From: UBA12068 sp038318455
GTDB taxonomy: Bacteria > Patescibacteriota > Minisyncoccia > Moranbacterales > GWC2-37-73
DNA length: 50,782 nt
Reading direction: 5' to 3'
Assembly (NCBI GenBank): GCA_038318455.1
Contig: JBBQCF010000002.1
Location: 1-50,782, forward strand
Shown here: piece after piece, positions 41,475 through 49,892 of the stretch
How the letters are laid out: each line of letters opens with the position of its first letter
Position numbering within the stretch: position 1 is the first letter of the stretch
Notes under the pieces: model-generated
What the model saw: the letters and a program-made list of their open reading frames with translations, nothing else
What the model was told of the DNA's origin: nothing
The model's database searches: none
Made by a program: the position numbers and the translations under genes

Positions 41475-42731
41475 ATGTTTAGACAATTTTTAAATTCAAT
41501 CAGATTTGCCGTCAAAAACCTTCGCAATAATGTGGGAAGAACTGTTTTGACTTTGGTTGGAATTGTGGTTGGCATTATGGCAGTCATTGTGGTTTCTTCG
41601 AGCGGACAAGGTGTGAAAAATTATATTCTCGGACAATTTGATTCTTATGGCTCCGACTTGATTCAAATCGAACCAAAAATTCCTTCAACTGGAAAAACTT
41701 CTGCTGCAAACGCTACAGGACAAGCACAGGGAATTTCCATCACCACGCTTAAAATTTCTGATGCTAAGGCACTTAAAAAAATTCCTAATGTCCAGGATTA
41801 TGCGGCAGGAACAATTGCTCAAGAAGTTTTCTCACATGGCTCCAATAATAAGAGAGTGATGATATATGCTACGGGGGCGAATTGGCCGCTTGTTGATAAG
41901 GCCACCAAAATTGCAGAGGGTTCTTTTTATTCCGAGACAGAGGATAATAATTTGGAGCAAGTTGTCGTTATCGGCATTGATTTGAAAGACGAATTATTTG
42001 GCAGTGATGAGGCTATTGGAAAATCAGTGAAAATAAAAGGAGCAGATTATCGAGTGATTGGCGTGCTGGCAAGGAGAGGCTCAATGAGCTTTATGAACTA
42101 TGACGAGCTGGCATATATTCCAGTGCAAACAGTGCAGAAAAAAATTCTAGGCATAGATTATTTGAAATTCATTTCAGTTTTGGTTAAAGATGTGAATTTG
42201 ATTGATGTGACAGTGGCTGATATTAATGACACCATGAGGAGACTACATAAGACCTATAAAGCTGATCAAGAGGATTACTCTATCAGCACAATGCAAGAAG
42301 CTCAAAAAACTATTGACGATGTTTTTGGTACTATTAATATTTTGCTTTTAGCTTTAACCTCGATTTCTTTGTTGGTTGGCGGAGTGGGAATTATGAATGT
42401 GATGTATGTGGCAGTGGTGGAGAGAACTTTTGAGATTGGACTTCGAAAATCCGTGGGTGCGACAAGTTCTGATATTCGCAATCAATTCTTGCTTGAAGCT
42501 GTTATTATAACTTTAATTGGTGGTGCGGTTGGAATATTTTTAGGCTTTTTGATTGCACTTGGCTTTTCTTATGCACTTTCCTTGCTTGGTTTTTCACTTC
42601 AATTTTCTGTAACTTTTAGTTCCATTGCTTTGGCTACGGGTTTTTCAATGGCAACAGGAATAATTTTTGGATATTATCCAGCCTGGAAAGCTTCCAAACT
42701 TTCTCCGATGGAGGCACTTAGGAAAGAATAA
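41475..42731 (+). CDS. ABC transporter permease, MacB/FtsX type (2)
   Basis: This second permease has 418 residues and the same layout as the first (N-terminal helix about 18-42, extracytoplasmic domain, three C-terminal helices). Motifs include NNVGRTVLTLVGIVVGIMAV, GGVGIMNVMYVAVVERTFEIGLRKSVGA and the end LSPMEALRKE. The start ATG 41475 is preferred to the TTG at 41436, which would add 13 residues from the repeat. Its stop is 1 bp from the ATG of the dockerin-tailed secreted protein, so the exporter and that protein are probably translationally coupled. Confidence 0.93.
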   Translation: MFRQFLNSIRFAVKNLRNNVGRTVLTLVGIVVGIMAVIVVSSSGQGVKNYILGQFDSYGSDLIQIEPKIPSTGKTSAANATGQAQGISITTLKISDAKALKKIPNVQDYAAGTIAQEVFSHGSNNKRVMIYATGANWPLVDKATKIAEGSFYSETEDNNLEQVVVIGIDLKDELFGSDEAIGKSVKIKGADYRVIGVLARRGSMSFMNYDELAYIPVQTVQKKILGIDYLKFISVLVKDVNLIDVTVADINDTMRRLHKTYKADQEDYSISTMQEAQKTIDDVFGTINILLLALTSISLLVGGVGIMNVMYVAVVERTFEIGLRKSVGATSSDIRNQFLLEAVIITLIGGAVGIFLGFLIALGFSYALSLLGFSLQFSVTFSSIALATGFSMATGIIFGYYPAWKASKLSPMEALRKE

Positions 42732-42732
42732 A

Positions 42733-44481
42733 ATGAAAAGAAATATAAAAATATTTTTAAATTTCATTCTCATTAATTTTTTAATGTCAGTGAGTTTTTT
42801 TGATATACAAAATGTTTTGGCCGCCCCAATAGTAGCTGATGTTAATGGTGATTTAATTTCGAATCAAAGCGTGACAATTTCAGGATCTTCTTTCGGCACT
42901 AAAATTTCTAATCAAGCTTCACCAATTCGTTTTGAAACCTGGGGGATTGGCAATGAAGGCAAGACAGCACAAGAGGCAAGTGGTGGTTGGTGGACTGACG
43001 GCAGAAATACTGTATTTCCAAGAATTGTTAATACTAATAAACGGATAAGCTCAAGAGATGTTATAGATACAAGCATGTATCCAAGTGGATCATCAACTTC
43101 GGTGGATAGTATTTCAAGAATGTTTTATAAAAATGTAGCTGGGTTTGATGTGACCGGAAAGATGCTGTTAAATTTTTGGTTTTATACTGATATTTCAAAT
43201 AATATTTTAAATGATAATATAAATACGCAGCTTAAATTTTTATATTTTGCAACTGATGTTGTCGCTGATTGGCCTTGGGGTAATCCGCAATTTACAATGC
43301 CATTTAGAGCGATGAGTCTTTGGGAAAATAGTATTCCAGATATTTCAAATTCAACCATGGTTACATATGATTCATCAACGCTTGGATCCAACGGGGTTAG
43401 AAATGATTTGAATAACACTGCTAATCTTATTAAAGCTGAAGGTTGGTATAATTTGCAAATAGAATTGAAGCAAGGTGAATATGGTGTGGAAGGTGGCAGC
43501 GAAAAAATTTCAATCGTTGGTCCAAATTATACAAAATATGGCACTTCTTCGGTGGCAGGAAATCCTGCCTATGTTGTTTATCCAGAATGGCAGTCTGGTG
43601 TGGCTAGTCCGACTGTGGTTTGGTATCAAGGAAAAAGGTATATGGGCAAAAGCGTTGGCATTGTTTCAACAATTTCGCCAGATAATGATAGTGCAAATTG
43701 GCATGAAGTTTATGCTTCTGATAAATTAAACTCTGTTATTTTTTGGCTTTGGTCACAAAAAAGAGGAAATAATGATTGGAATTATAGTAATCAGACATTG
43801 ATAGGCGAGAATGAGGTTATGTATGATAAATTGTATTATGAAGTAGTGCAAAGTGGAGCAACAGACTTTACTGCTAAAGGAGCTGCTAGTAATGATCCAG
43901 GAACTGTTTTTAAAAATATTCAATGGACCAGGCTTGGAGCGGGGGATCAAGTAAGGATTGTTGATGAATATAAAACTGGTTCCAAAGTTGATTATAATGG
44001 GGAGGCATATCAATGTATTTCCGACATTGTTTCTCTAGCAACTCCAGCTATTGACTCTACTCATTGGTCTAAAGTTTTTTCTTATCGATGGCCAAGTAGC
44101 ACAACTAAGATGTTTTTAGATGGTATTTATATGGATAATTCATTTGCCAGAATTGAAATAGGCGATAATTCAGTTTATGCTAATTGTACTCATCGCGAAA
44201 TTCAAGTCGCAACTTCTTGGAGTGATGGTCAAATTGATTTTGCCTTCAATCAGGGGTCATTGCCTAACGGACAAGCATATCTCTTTGTGATAGATGAGAA
44301 TGGCGTGCCAAGTGCTGGGCACCCTATAATAATTGGTGAGGTGAAAAATTATTCAATCTCAAATTTCACAACTCTTGTTTCCAATTGGTTTCATCTTGGA
44401 AGTGGAAATGTCAGTGATTTTAATTTTGATAACATTGCAAACACAAAAGATTTGGGGATTATGATGAGTAAATGGCAGTAA
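42733..44481 (+). CDS. Secreted glycan-binding-like protein with dockerin-like tail (1)
   Basis: The start ATG 42733 gives a signal peptide (hydrophobic core about 7-30, ending VLAAP). An IPT/TIG-like opening (VADVNGDLISNQSVTISG) leads into a LamG/jelly-roll-like beta domain. Interspersed are segments matching the short CBM5/12 carbohydrate-binding pattern (YQGKRYMGKSV...ANWHEVY and YNGEAYQC...THWSKVF, possibly a third). The tail has a single calcium-loop signature, DFNFDNIANTKDLGIMMSKW, preceded by a helix (NFTTLVSNWFHL). This is a dockerin whose first loop is lost. The gene lies 1 bp after the exporter permease. The role in glycan binding is inference. The start at 42667 overlaps the permease and was rejected. 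Confidence 0.8.
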   Translation: MKRNIKIFLNFILINFLMSVSFFDIQNVLAAPIVADVNGDLISNQSVTISGSSFGTKISNQASPIRFETWGIGNEGKTAQEASGGWWTDGRNTVFPRIVNTNKRISSRDVIDTSMYPSGSSTSVDSISRMFYKNVAGFDVTGKMLLNFWFYTDISNNILNDNINTQLKFLYFATDVVADWPWGNPQFTMPFRAMSLWENSIPDISNSTMVTYDSSTLGSNGVRNDLNNTANLIKAEGWYNLQIELKQGEYGVEGGSEKISIVGPNYTKYGTSSVAGNPAYVVYPEWQSGVASPTVVWYQGKRYMGKSVGIVSTISPDNDSANWHEVYASDKLNSVIFWLWSQKRGNNDWNYSNQTLIGENEVMYDKLYYEVVQSGATDFTAKGAASNDPGTVFKNIQWTRLGAGDQVRIVDEYKTGSKVDYNGEAYQCISDIVSLATPAIDSTHWSKVFSYRWPSSTTKMFLDGIYMDNSFARIEIGDNSVYANCTHREIQVATSWSDGQIDFAFNQGSLPNGQAYLFVIDENGVPSAGHPIIIGEVKNYSISNFTTLVSNWFHLGSGNVSDFNFDNIANTKDLGIMMSKWQ

Positions 44482-44526
44482 AAGTTTATAAAGTTTCAAG
44501 TTTATCAAGTTTTTAAAGTAAAATTC
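44355..44526 (+). repeat. Direct repeat, dockerin-tail module, copy 1
   Basis: The 172 bp covering the tail module, the stop codon and 45 bp of 3' sequence are about 91% identical (15 mismatches counted by eye) to 45691-45862, with no gaps. Confidence 0.85.
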
Positions 44527-44566
44527 AGAAATGCAAAAATAAAAAAAGAAGAAATTCAAAAAAGAA

Positions 44567-44575
44567 TGATATAAT
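44567..44575 (+). promoter_or_regulatory. Extended -10 promoter, leaderless geometry
   Basis: TGATATAAT ends 7 nt before an ATG (44582), so the transcript would start at or very near this start codon. Confidence 0.5.
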
Positions 44576-44581
44576 GAATAC

Positions 44582-44653
44582 ATGGAAATAGGACAAAAGA
44601 AAAAGAAAAAAGTTTATCTAAAATTGTTATTTAACTTATTTTTAATAAGCTGA
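44582..44653 (+). pseudogene. Signal-peptide reading frame interrupted by TGA
   Basis: ATG 44582 opens a 23-codon frame (MEIGQKKKKKVYLKLL..., hydrophobic, ending FLIS) that stops at TGA 44651-44653. The same frame continues as FFNIQSVLAAP and into the mature protein. The paralog at 42733 has FFDIQNVLAAP at the same place after its uninterrupted signal sequence. So the TGA splits what was one signal peptide. Confidence 0.75.
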
Positions 44654-44674
44654 TTTTTTAATATACAAAGTGTT

Positions 44675-45817
44675 TTGGCAGCGCCAAGTGTAAGCGATGT
44701 TGGTGGGACAATTCTCGATGGTCAACAGATTAATATTTCCGGTATTGGATTTAAGATAAAATCTCCAGTGGCCCCTCTCTTATGGGATAATTTTGAAGAT
44801 GGCAGCGATGGGTCAAGGTTATCAACAAAGGAAAGATGGGTAAGCTTATATGGTGGTACTGGTGGTTATTACAATAGTGTTGATAAATATAGTGGGAATT
44901 TAGCGGCATATCAAACTTATGTTAACCCTTATCCTATGGGAGAAGTAACTAATAACTTCTTTTTCCCCACGGAGCAGATGGAGGTTTATTATTCGTATGT
45001 AACAAAATATGTAGGGAGTGTAGGAGATGGAGTGTTCAAAAACGGCAGAATCTGCGCCAATGCCGGATCAAACCCACCTTATAACGGCCCTGGCAACGCA
45101 AGCTGGAGTATGAATTCGGTCGGATATAGCACTGGCGGAGGCCTTGATGGAGTAGAGCATAGCCCAGACCCTAATGGGTCTGTTACATACGATAATAATG
45201 GTTTGGGTTTAAGAGATGGAAATTGGCACAGATTAGAGTTGTATAAAAAAATGAGTACTCCCGGTGTTGCAGATGGTATCTTTTGGGGAAATATTGATAG
45301 TGATGATGGATTTGCTAAATATGCTAATTCACGATCTCGTACTAATTATGCTGTCATGACGAGAGGTGTGGATGAAACTTACTTACATTATGGTATTCTC
45401 TTGGGCTTAATGCACACAAGCGGCACCGGCACTTCAAAAATCTGGGTTGACGATGTTTATGTTGACAATACTCAAGCGCGAATTGAATTATGCTCTGGTA
45501 GTATTTGGAGTACGCGTACTCATTGTGAACCACAGATACCAAAAATAACTTGGAATGATAGCAATATTTCTGCGACAGTAAATCAGGGAACTATTTCCAA
45601 CGGTACGGCATATTTATACGTGGTTGATAAGGATGGAAATGTTAATGCCAGTGGGTATGCTATTACAATTGGATCACCATCAACTTATACAATCTCAAAT
45701 TTCACAACCCTTGTTTCCAGTTGGTTTCATCTTGGAAGTGGAAATGTCAGTGATTTTAATTTTGATAATGTTGTGAACACTAAAGACTTGGGAGTAATGA
45801 TGAGTAAGTGGGAATAA
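44675..45817 (+). CDS. Secreted protein with dockerin-like tail (2), signal peptide split by TGA
   Basis: The only open start after the TGA is TTG 44675, which lies at the cleavage region, so a product from it would lack a signal peptide. The mature part (380 residues) opens like its paralog (APSVSDVGGTILDGQQINISG). A LamG/polysaccharide-lyase-like beta domain (FEDGSDGSRLSTKERW ... KIWVDDVYVDNTQARIELC) follows, then a linker and the half-dockerin tail DFNFDNVVNTKDLGVMMSKW. The body is intact with no other lesions, which argues for a recent mutation, readthrough or a sequencing error. It is flanked by duplicated 3' sequences shared with gene (1). Confidence 0.75.
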   Translation: MAAPSVSDVGGTILDGQQINISGIGFKIKSPVAPLLWDNFEDGSDGSRLSTKERWVSLYGGTGGYYNSVDKYSGNLAAYQTYVNPYPMGEVTNNFFFPTEQMEVYYSYVTKYVGSVGDGVFKNGRICANAGSNPPYNGPGNASWSMNSVGYSTGGGLDGVEHSPDPNGSVTYDNNGLGLRDGNWHRLELYKKMSTPGVADGIFWGNIDSDDGFAKYANSRSRTNYAVMTRGVDETYLHYGILLGLMHTSGTGTSKIWVDDVYVDNTQARIELCSGSIWSTRTHCEPQIPKITWNDSNISATVNQGTISNGTAYLYVVDKDGNVNASGYAITIGSPSTYTISNFTTLVSSWFHLGSGNVSDFNFDNVVNTKDLGVMMSKWE

Positions 45818-45862
45818 AAGTTTATCAAGTTTCAAGTTTATCAAGTTTTTAAAGTAAAATTC
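45691..45862 (+). repeat. Direct repeat, dockerin-tail module, copy 2
   Basis: Same 172-bp unit as 44355-44526. The non-coding 48 bp from the stop codon (45815-45862) differ at a single position, closer than the coding part. Confidence 0.85.
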
Positions 45863-45863
45863 G

Positions 45864-45872
45864 TGCTATAAT
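45864..45872 (+). promoter_or_regulatory. Extended -10 promoter, leaderless geometry
   Basis: TGCTATAAT ends 7 nt before the ATG at 45879, the same geometry as at 44567. Confidence 0.55.
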
Positions 45873-45878
45873 ATAGGT

Positions 45879-48800
45879 ATGCGAAAAGAAAAAAATATAA
45901 AGTTGGCGCTACTCATCCTTTTTATCGTGGGTAATTTTTTTCTTGGTAATATTTCTCATGCTGCACCTGAAGTTGCAGACAACGGTGTCGATGAAGACGG
46001 GGATGGATGGCTTGGGACAACTGGAGGCTATCAAATAAGAGCTAGTCATCCTAGGGTTTTACTTGATTCAACTCAACTTGCAACAGTGATTGATCGGATG
46101 TATGGCGCTAATGCTATTGAACCATACAAGCATTGGTTTGATTTAATTAAAAACAAAGAAGATGTTTCTCATAATGTTGATCTGACAAATCTTGCGCTTA
46201 TTTATAAGGCAACTGGGCAGCAAGTTTATAAAGACAGATTTATTGCCTCGATTCCTATTTCGGGTGTGCCTAATAGCACAGAGCTTTTCGGTGTGGATAT
46301 AATGTTTGATGAGTTGGATGATACTGTAAAAAATAATATCATTCAAAGAGTTAATGCTGGGGGTGCTAGTGTTTGGTATTATAATTCCGTCAATCAATCC
46401 AATAATTCAGCCTTAGCTTCTTGGGGGTATTATAGTCTAATAGGAATTTATCCAGCACTTGCATATGCTGGACTTTTTGCATTTTCCGGATTGGAATCAG
46501 CATCAACTTTTAATGTTAATAATTATTTTGCCAGTGCAAAAAAAGAGCTTTACCCTGGTGGTAATTTCTATGACATAGAAAGAAGAGTTGGCGGCGATCC
46601 AGCTAATAATAACGCGCTGCCGGGAAGTTTTGGTGGAATGTATGATAATGCCGAAGATTCATTCGGTATAAACATGTTTTTGGAATATAAAAATTTGACT
46701 GGCGAAGACGTCTCACAAAGTTTTTTGCGCGACAAATATCGCGGTGATTTTTATCAAAATATGCAATATCCATATTTGTATACTTATGCTGCTAGTAATT
46801 CATATTGTACTAGAGCTGGAACTGAATCGCACAAATTGGCAAACATTTGGAACACGCAAACGGATTATGCTACTCAACCAGAGGTTAATACAATAAATCA
46901 ATTAGCATCGATATATCAAGATAAAAAATCTCAATACTTTGCCAATAATGGTGTGAATCGCGAACTTTGCGCGCACGAATTTGATGGAATGTTTTTAGAT
47001 TTGATTTTCTATGATAAAAATTTAGCCGAAGAAGCTCCATCGACAAATCCAACTTCAAAATATTACAGTGGCCCAGGACTTGTTTCGATGCGCAGTGATT
47101 GGACAAATAATGCTTTTTTCAGTGTTCTGATTGCTGGTGAAGGAATTAGCAGGCGCTATGAAGATGGTAATTCATTTTTGTTGGGTAAAAAAGATCATGT
47201 GATTGTTCAGGCAGGTGCTCGTATTAGATTTAATCTTGATAATGGAAAAGAACATTGGTATGCAATCCGCAGCGCTTCAAAAAATACCATGAAAATTTTT
47301 GATCCACTGGAAAGTTTTGATATTAATGCTAATGGCACAACTGGTGCATTACACAGTGGTCCACAATTAGTTGCTTCTGACAATTTGGGTGGTCAAATTT
47401 TTGAAACAAATCCATCAAACACTAATGAATGTTATTATGCTCCGGACAGTAGCACTGAATCTTGCGCCGCATCATATAATCGTAATTCTGCTTCAGCATT
47501 TCCGTTGGGACTTTATGAAACTGCCAATGTCACCAAATATGAACACAATCCAATATATGGCTATACATATTCCGTTGGAGATGCTACAGCTGCTTATACT
47601 AAAAAAATTGATTTTTTTGAGCGTGAATTTTTGTATCTGCGTCCTGATGTTTTGATTGTTTTTGATCGAGTAAAATCTGTTGACCCAAATTTTAAAAAAG
47701 TTTGGACAATTCATACAGTTGATCAGCCAGTCGTACAAGGAAGTTCAGTGGCAAGTGGGTTAGGGATGAAAACATTTGTAAACAACACATCATCAATCAT
47801 TTACAATCCAAACAACACAACCTATATTGATTCTCTCTTGCCGAAACAAAACAAAATTGTTGTTCGAGGTGGCGATACTGCTTTGGTAAAAGAAAAGCCT
47901 TTAAATTCTGGACAAGGAATTGCAAGTCAAGATATTGAAATTTCAAATACTGACATCCCACGTTGGTTGGAATTTCTTGGAGCTGGAAGTGATGGCACTG
48001 GGAGCCTGACAATCAATGGTACAACTAAAGAGGGTGTCACTAATGAAGTTATTAATTTTGCGGGAAAGATTCAAACCGAGGCTGATACGCGTCCAACCAG
48101 CATGACCAGTACCACAGTTACTGATAGCGCCAAAAAATGGACAGTTGATCAATGGAAAAATTATGGTATCAGGACTAAATGTGGTGCAAATGTTTATGAT
48201 TCAATTATTACTTCAAATACGGAAAATACAATAACGGCGCCATTGTTTCCAAATACATCTTGTTACGCTTATCAGGTTTATAGATATGTCGGCAATTCAT
48301 ATAATCATTGGACAAAAATTGACAGCATCGCGACAAGTGATTTGGATTTTGATTATCTGACTGTTTCTATTCCGCATTATTTTGACACTGTGGGTGTGAA
48401 TCCTGACGGAAGTGAGCAACTTTATACTTTTGCTCCGCATACTGACATGAAAGACGATTCATATTCAAAAAGAAAAGATCTTGGACAATGGACTTTTGAA
48501 CAAGAAGCCACAACTCCACAATTGCTGGATAATTTTCTAAATGTAATGTCGCTCAAAGATCCAGGAACTCCAAATAGTGATAATAGATTGTTTGAAGGGG
48601 TCGGTTTTTCCGGTGTGGTGGTTGATGATCAATTTGCAATTTTTGCCAATGATAAAAACAATCTGACTTCTGTGACTGCAACAATTCCGAAGGATGGGAA
48701 TTTAAATGGTCTCATTTTTGATCTCATTCCGAATACTGATTATTATTACAAAATTCAAGATAACTCTTTTTCTTTAGTAAATACTAATAATGGAGGGAAT

Positions 48801-48992
48801 GTTATAACTAGTTCCAGTATGGGAGTTGCAAAAGTTGCGATAAACGTTTCATCTTCCAGTTTAACTTATTCCATTTTGGACTTCACTAACATGCTTCCTG
48901 ACTGGCTACGTAAAACATCATCTGCTGATTTAAATTTTGACAATATTGTAAACACAAAAGACCTGGGGATTATGATGTCAAAATGGAATTAG
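45879..48992 (+). CDS. Heparinase II/III-like polysaccharide lyase with dockerin-like tail
   Basis: The 1037-residue secreted protein starts with a signal peptide (about 8-28, ending SHAAP). An Asp-rich segment (NGVDEDGDGW) precedes an alpha-helical toroid-like region (about 45-400, SHPRVLLDSTQLATVIDRM typical of alginate-lyase/heparinase entries). A beta-sandwich of the heparinase II/III type follows (YYSGPGLVSMRSDWTNNAFF, then GKKDHVIVQAGARI). Beta-rich regions lead to the C-terminal tail ADLNFDNIVNTKDLGIMM. Relatives cleave uronic-acid-containing polysaccharides by beta-elimination; substrate cannot be read from sequence. Catalytic Tyr/His residues are plausible but were not mapped. It would dock onto cohesins encoded next to it. 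Confidence 0.85.
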   Translation: MRKEKNIKLALLILFIVGNFFLGNISHAAPEVADNGVDEDGDGWLGTTGGYQIRASHPRVLLDSTQLATVIDRMYGANAIEPYKHWFDLIKNKEDVSHNVDLTNLALIYKATGQQVYKDRFIASIPISGVPNSTELFGVDIMFDELDDTVKNNIIQRVNAGGASVWYYNSVNQSNNSALASWGYYSLIGIYPALAYAGLFAFSGLESASTFNVNNYFASAKKELYPGGNFYDIERRVGGDPANNNALPGSFGGMYDNAEDSFGINMFLEYKNLTGEDVSQSFLRDKYRGDFYQNMQYPYLYTYAASNSYCTRAGTESHKLANIWNTQTDYATQPEVNTINQLASIYQDKKSQYFANNGVNRELCAHEFDGMFLDLIFYDKNLAEEAPSTNPTSKYYSGPGLVSMRSDWTNNAFFSVLIAGEGISRRYEDGNSFLLGKKDHVIVQAGARIRFNLDNGKEHWYAIRSASKNTMKIFDPLESFDINANGTTGALHSGPQLVASDNLGGQIFETNPSNTNECYYAPDSSTESCAASYNRNSASAFPLGLYETANVTKYEHNPIYGYTYSVGDATAAYTKKIDFFEREFLYLRPDVLIVFDRVKSVDPNFKKVWTIHTVDQPVVQGSSVASGLGMKTFVNNTSSIIYNPNNTTYIDSLLPKQNKIVVRGGDTALVKEKPLNSGQGIASQDIEISNTDIPRWLEFLGAGSDGTGSLTINGTTKEGVTNEVINFAGKIQTEADTRPTSMTSTTVTDSAKKWTVDQWKNYGIRTKCGANVYDSIITSNTENTITAPLFPNTSCYAYQVYRYVGNSYNHWTKIDSIATSDLDFDYLTVSIPHYFDTVGVNPDGSEQLYTFAPHTDMKDDSYSKRKDLGQWTFEQEATTPQLLDNFLNVMSLKDPGTPNSDNRLFEGVGFSGVVVDDQFAIFANDKNNLTSVTATIPKDGNLNGLIFDLIPNTDYYYKIQDNSFSLVNTNNGGNVITSSSMGVAKVAINVSSSSLTYSILDFTNMLPDWLRKTSSADLNFDNIVNTKDLGIMMSKWN

Positions 48993-49204
48993 GGAATTTT
49001 TTATTCTTGATATATTAAAAAAATGGTATTTCATTAGGAGGATGAATGAATATGAACAGGATGTGAATTTAAAACTTACTATTGTAGGTATTCATTAAAA
49101 GTGATATTATTTTAAATAGGTGGCCGTATAGTTGTAGTGTATCTTTTTGAAAATAAAAAATTGAAAATGAAAGTGTATCCGTTTTAATAATTAAAAATAC
49201 TGGT

Positions 49205-49783
49205 ATGAATTTCAGGAAAATAAAATTATCAAGAAAAACAATATTGTTCTCACTTATTGGCATAGCTGGGATAGCCTTTGTTATAAGTTTTTTTAATATT
49301 AATATTTCTTTGCCAAAATTTGAGAAAAAAGTTGTTAAGCAAGAAGTTACTAAGGATGGGAGTGTTATTTATTTTGAAAATGAAAAAAAGACTGTCTTGG
49401 TTGGTGAGAATTTTTCTATGGATGTCCATATTGATCCTGTTGGGAAAAAAATTACAGGAACAGAGGTGCATATAAATTTTGATAAGAATTATTTTCAAGT
49501 AGATGATGTTAAGTTGGATGATTCTCAAATGTCACTTGTTTTGCAAAAACCAATTATTGATAATGCTACTGGAAAAGTTTCTTTTGTTGTGGCAATTCCA
49601 GCGACTGACCCCGTTGTGCCAGTTACTGCAAAGTCGAAAATAGCGACTCTCACAATGAAGTCCTTATCATTAACAAGTGGTTCTAATATCGAATTTGCCA
49701 CATCAACATTTGCGACGGCTATTGGCGAAGTCGAGGATGTTTTGTCTAAGAGAAAGGCTGTCACGGTTAGTGTTGAAAAATGA
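49205..49783 (+). CDS. Membrane-anchored cohesin-like protein
   Basis: A 192-residue protein with an N-terminal membrane helix (about 12-32) and one extracytoplasmic domain (about 55-190) with cohesin features: a VLVGENFSMDVHIDPVGKK first strand, GTEVHINFDKNYFQV, NATGKVSFVVAIPATDPV and AKIATLTM-like strand (SKIATLTMKSL). No cleavage site or dockerin is present, so it would display a cohesin at the membrane. It follows the heparinase-like gene by 212 bp; that gap holds no convincing gene. It ends in TGA. Confidence 0.75.
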   Translation: MNFRKIKLSRKTILFSLIGIAGIAFVISFFNINISLPKFEKKVVKQEVTKDGSVIYFENEKKTVLVGENFSMDVHIDPVGKKITGTEVHINFDKNYFQVDDVKLDDSQMSLVLQKPIIDNATGKVSFVVAIPATDPVVPVTAKSKIATLTMKSLSLTSGSNIEFATSTFATAIGEVEDVLSKRKAVTVSVEK

Positions 49784-49801
49784 AATTTTTAAAATTTCTT
49801 C

Positions 49802-49810
49802 TGTGGATAA
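49802..49810 (-). promoter_or_regulatory. DnaA-box sequence (reverse)
   Basis: TGTGGATAA lies in the gap between the two cohesin genes, 83 bp before the second. It is the third exact match in the window; no strong promoter is adjacent. Confidence 0.3.
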
Positions 49811-49892
49811 GTATAGTTGGAGTAAAGTCACATGAGGTGTATAATAATATTAATTGGTAATTTTTCTTATAAAATAATATAAATAAAAAAAT

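Noticed and set aside
44651..44653. Genome-wide recoding of TGA (as glycine, known from Gracilibacteria and Absconditabacteria)
   Set aside because: All conserved genes are free of internal TGA, and TGA ends mltG and other genes at the expected place.
49021..49098. Short frame with AGGAGG in the gap before the first cohesin gene
   Set aside because: The AGGAGG abuts the only ATG of that frame, leaving no usable spacing, and only 18 codons follow; it may be a remnant, but the evidence is too thin.
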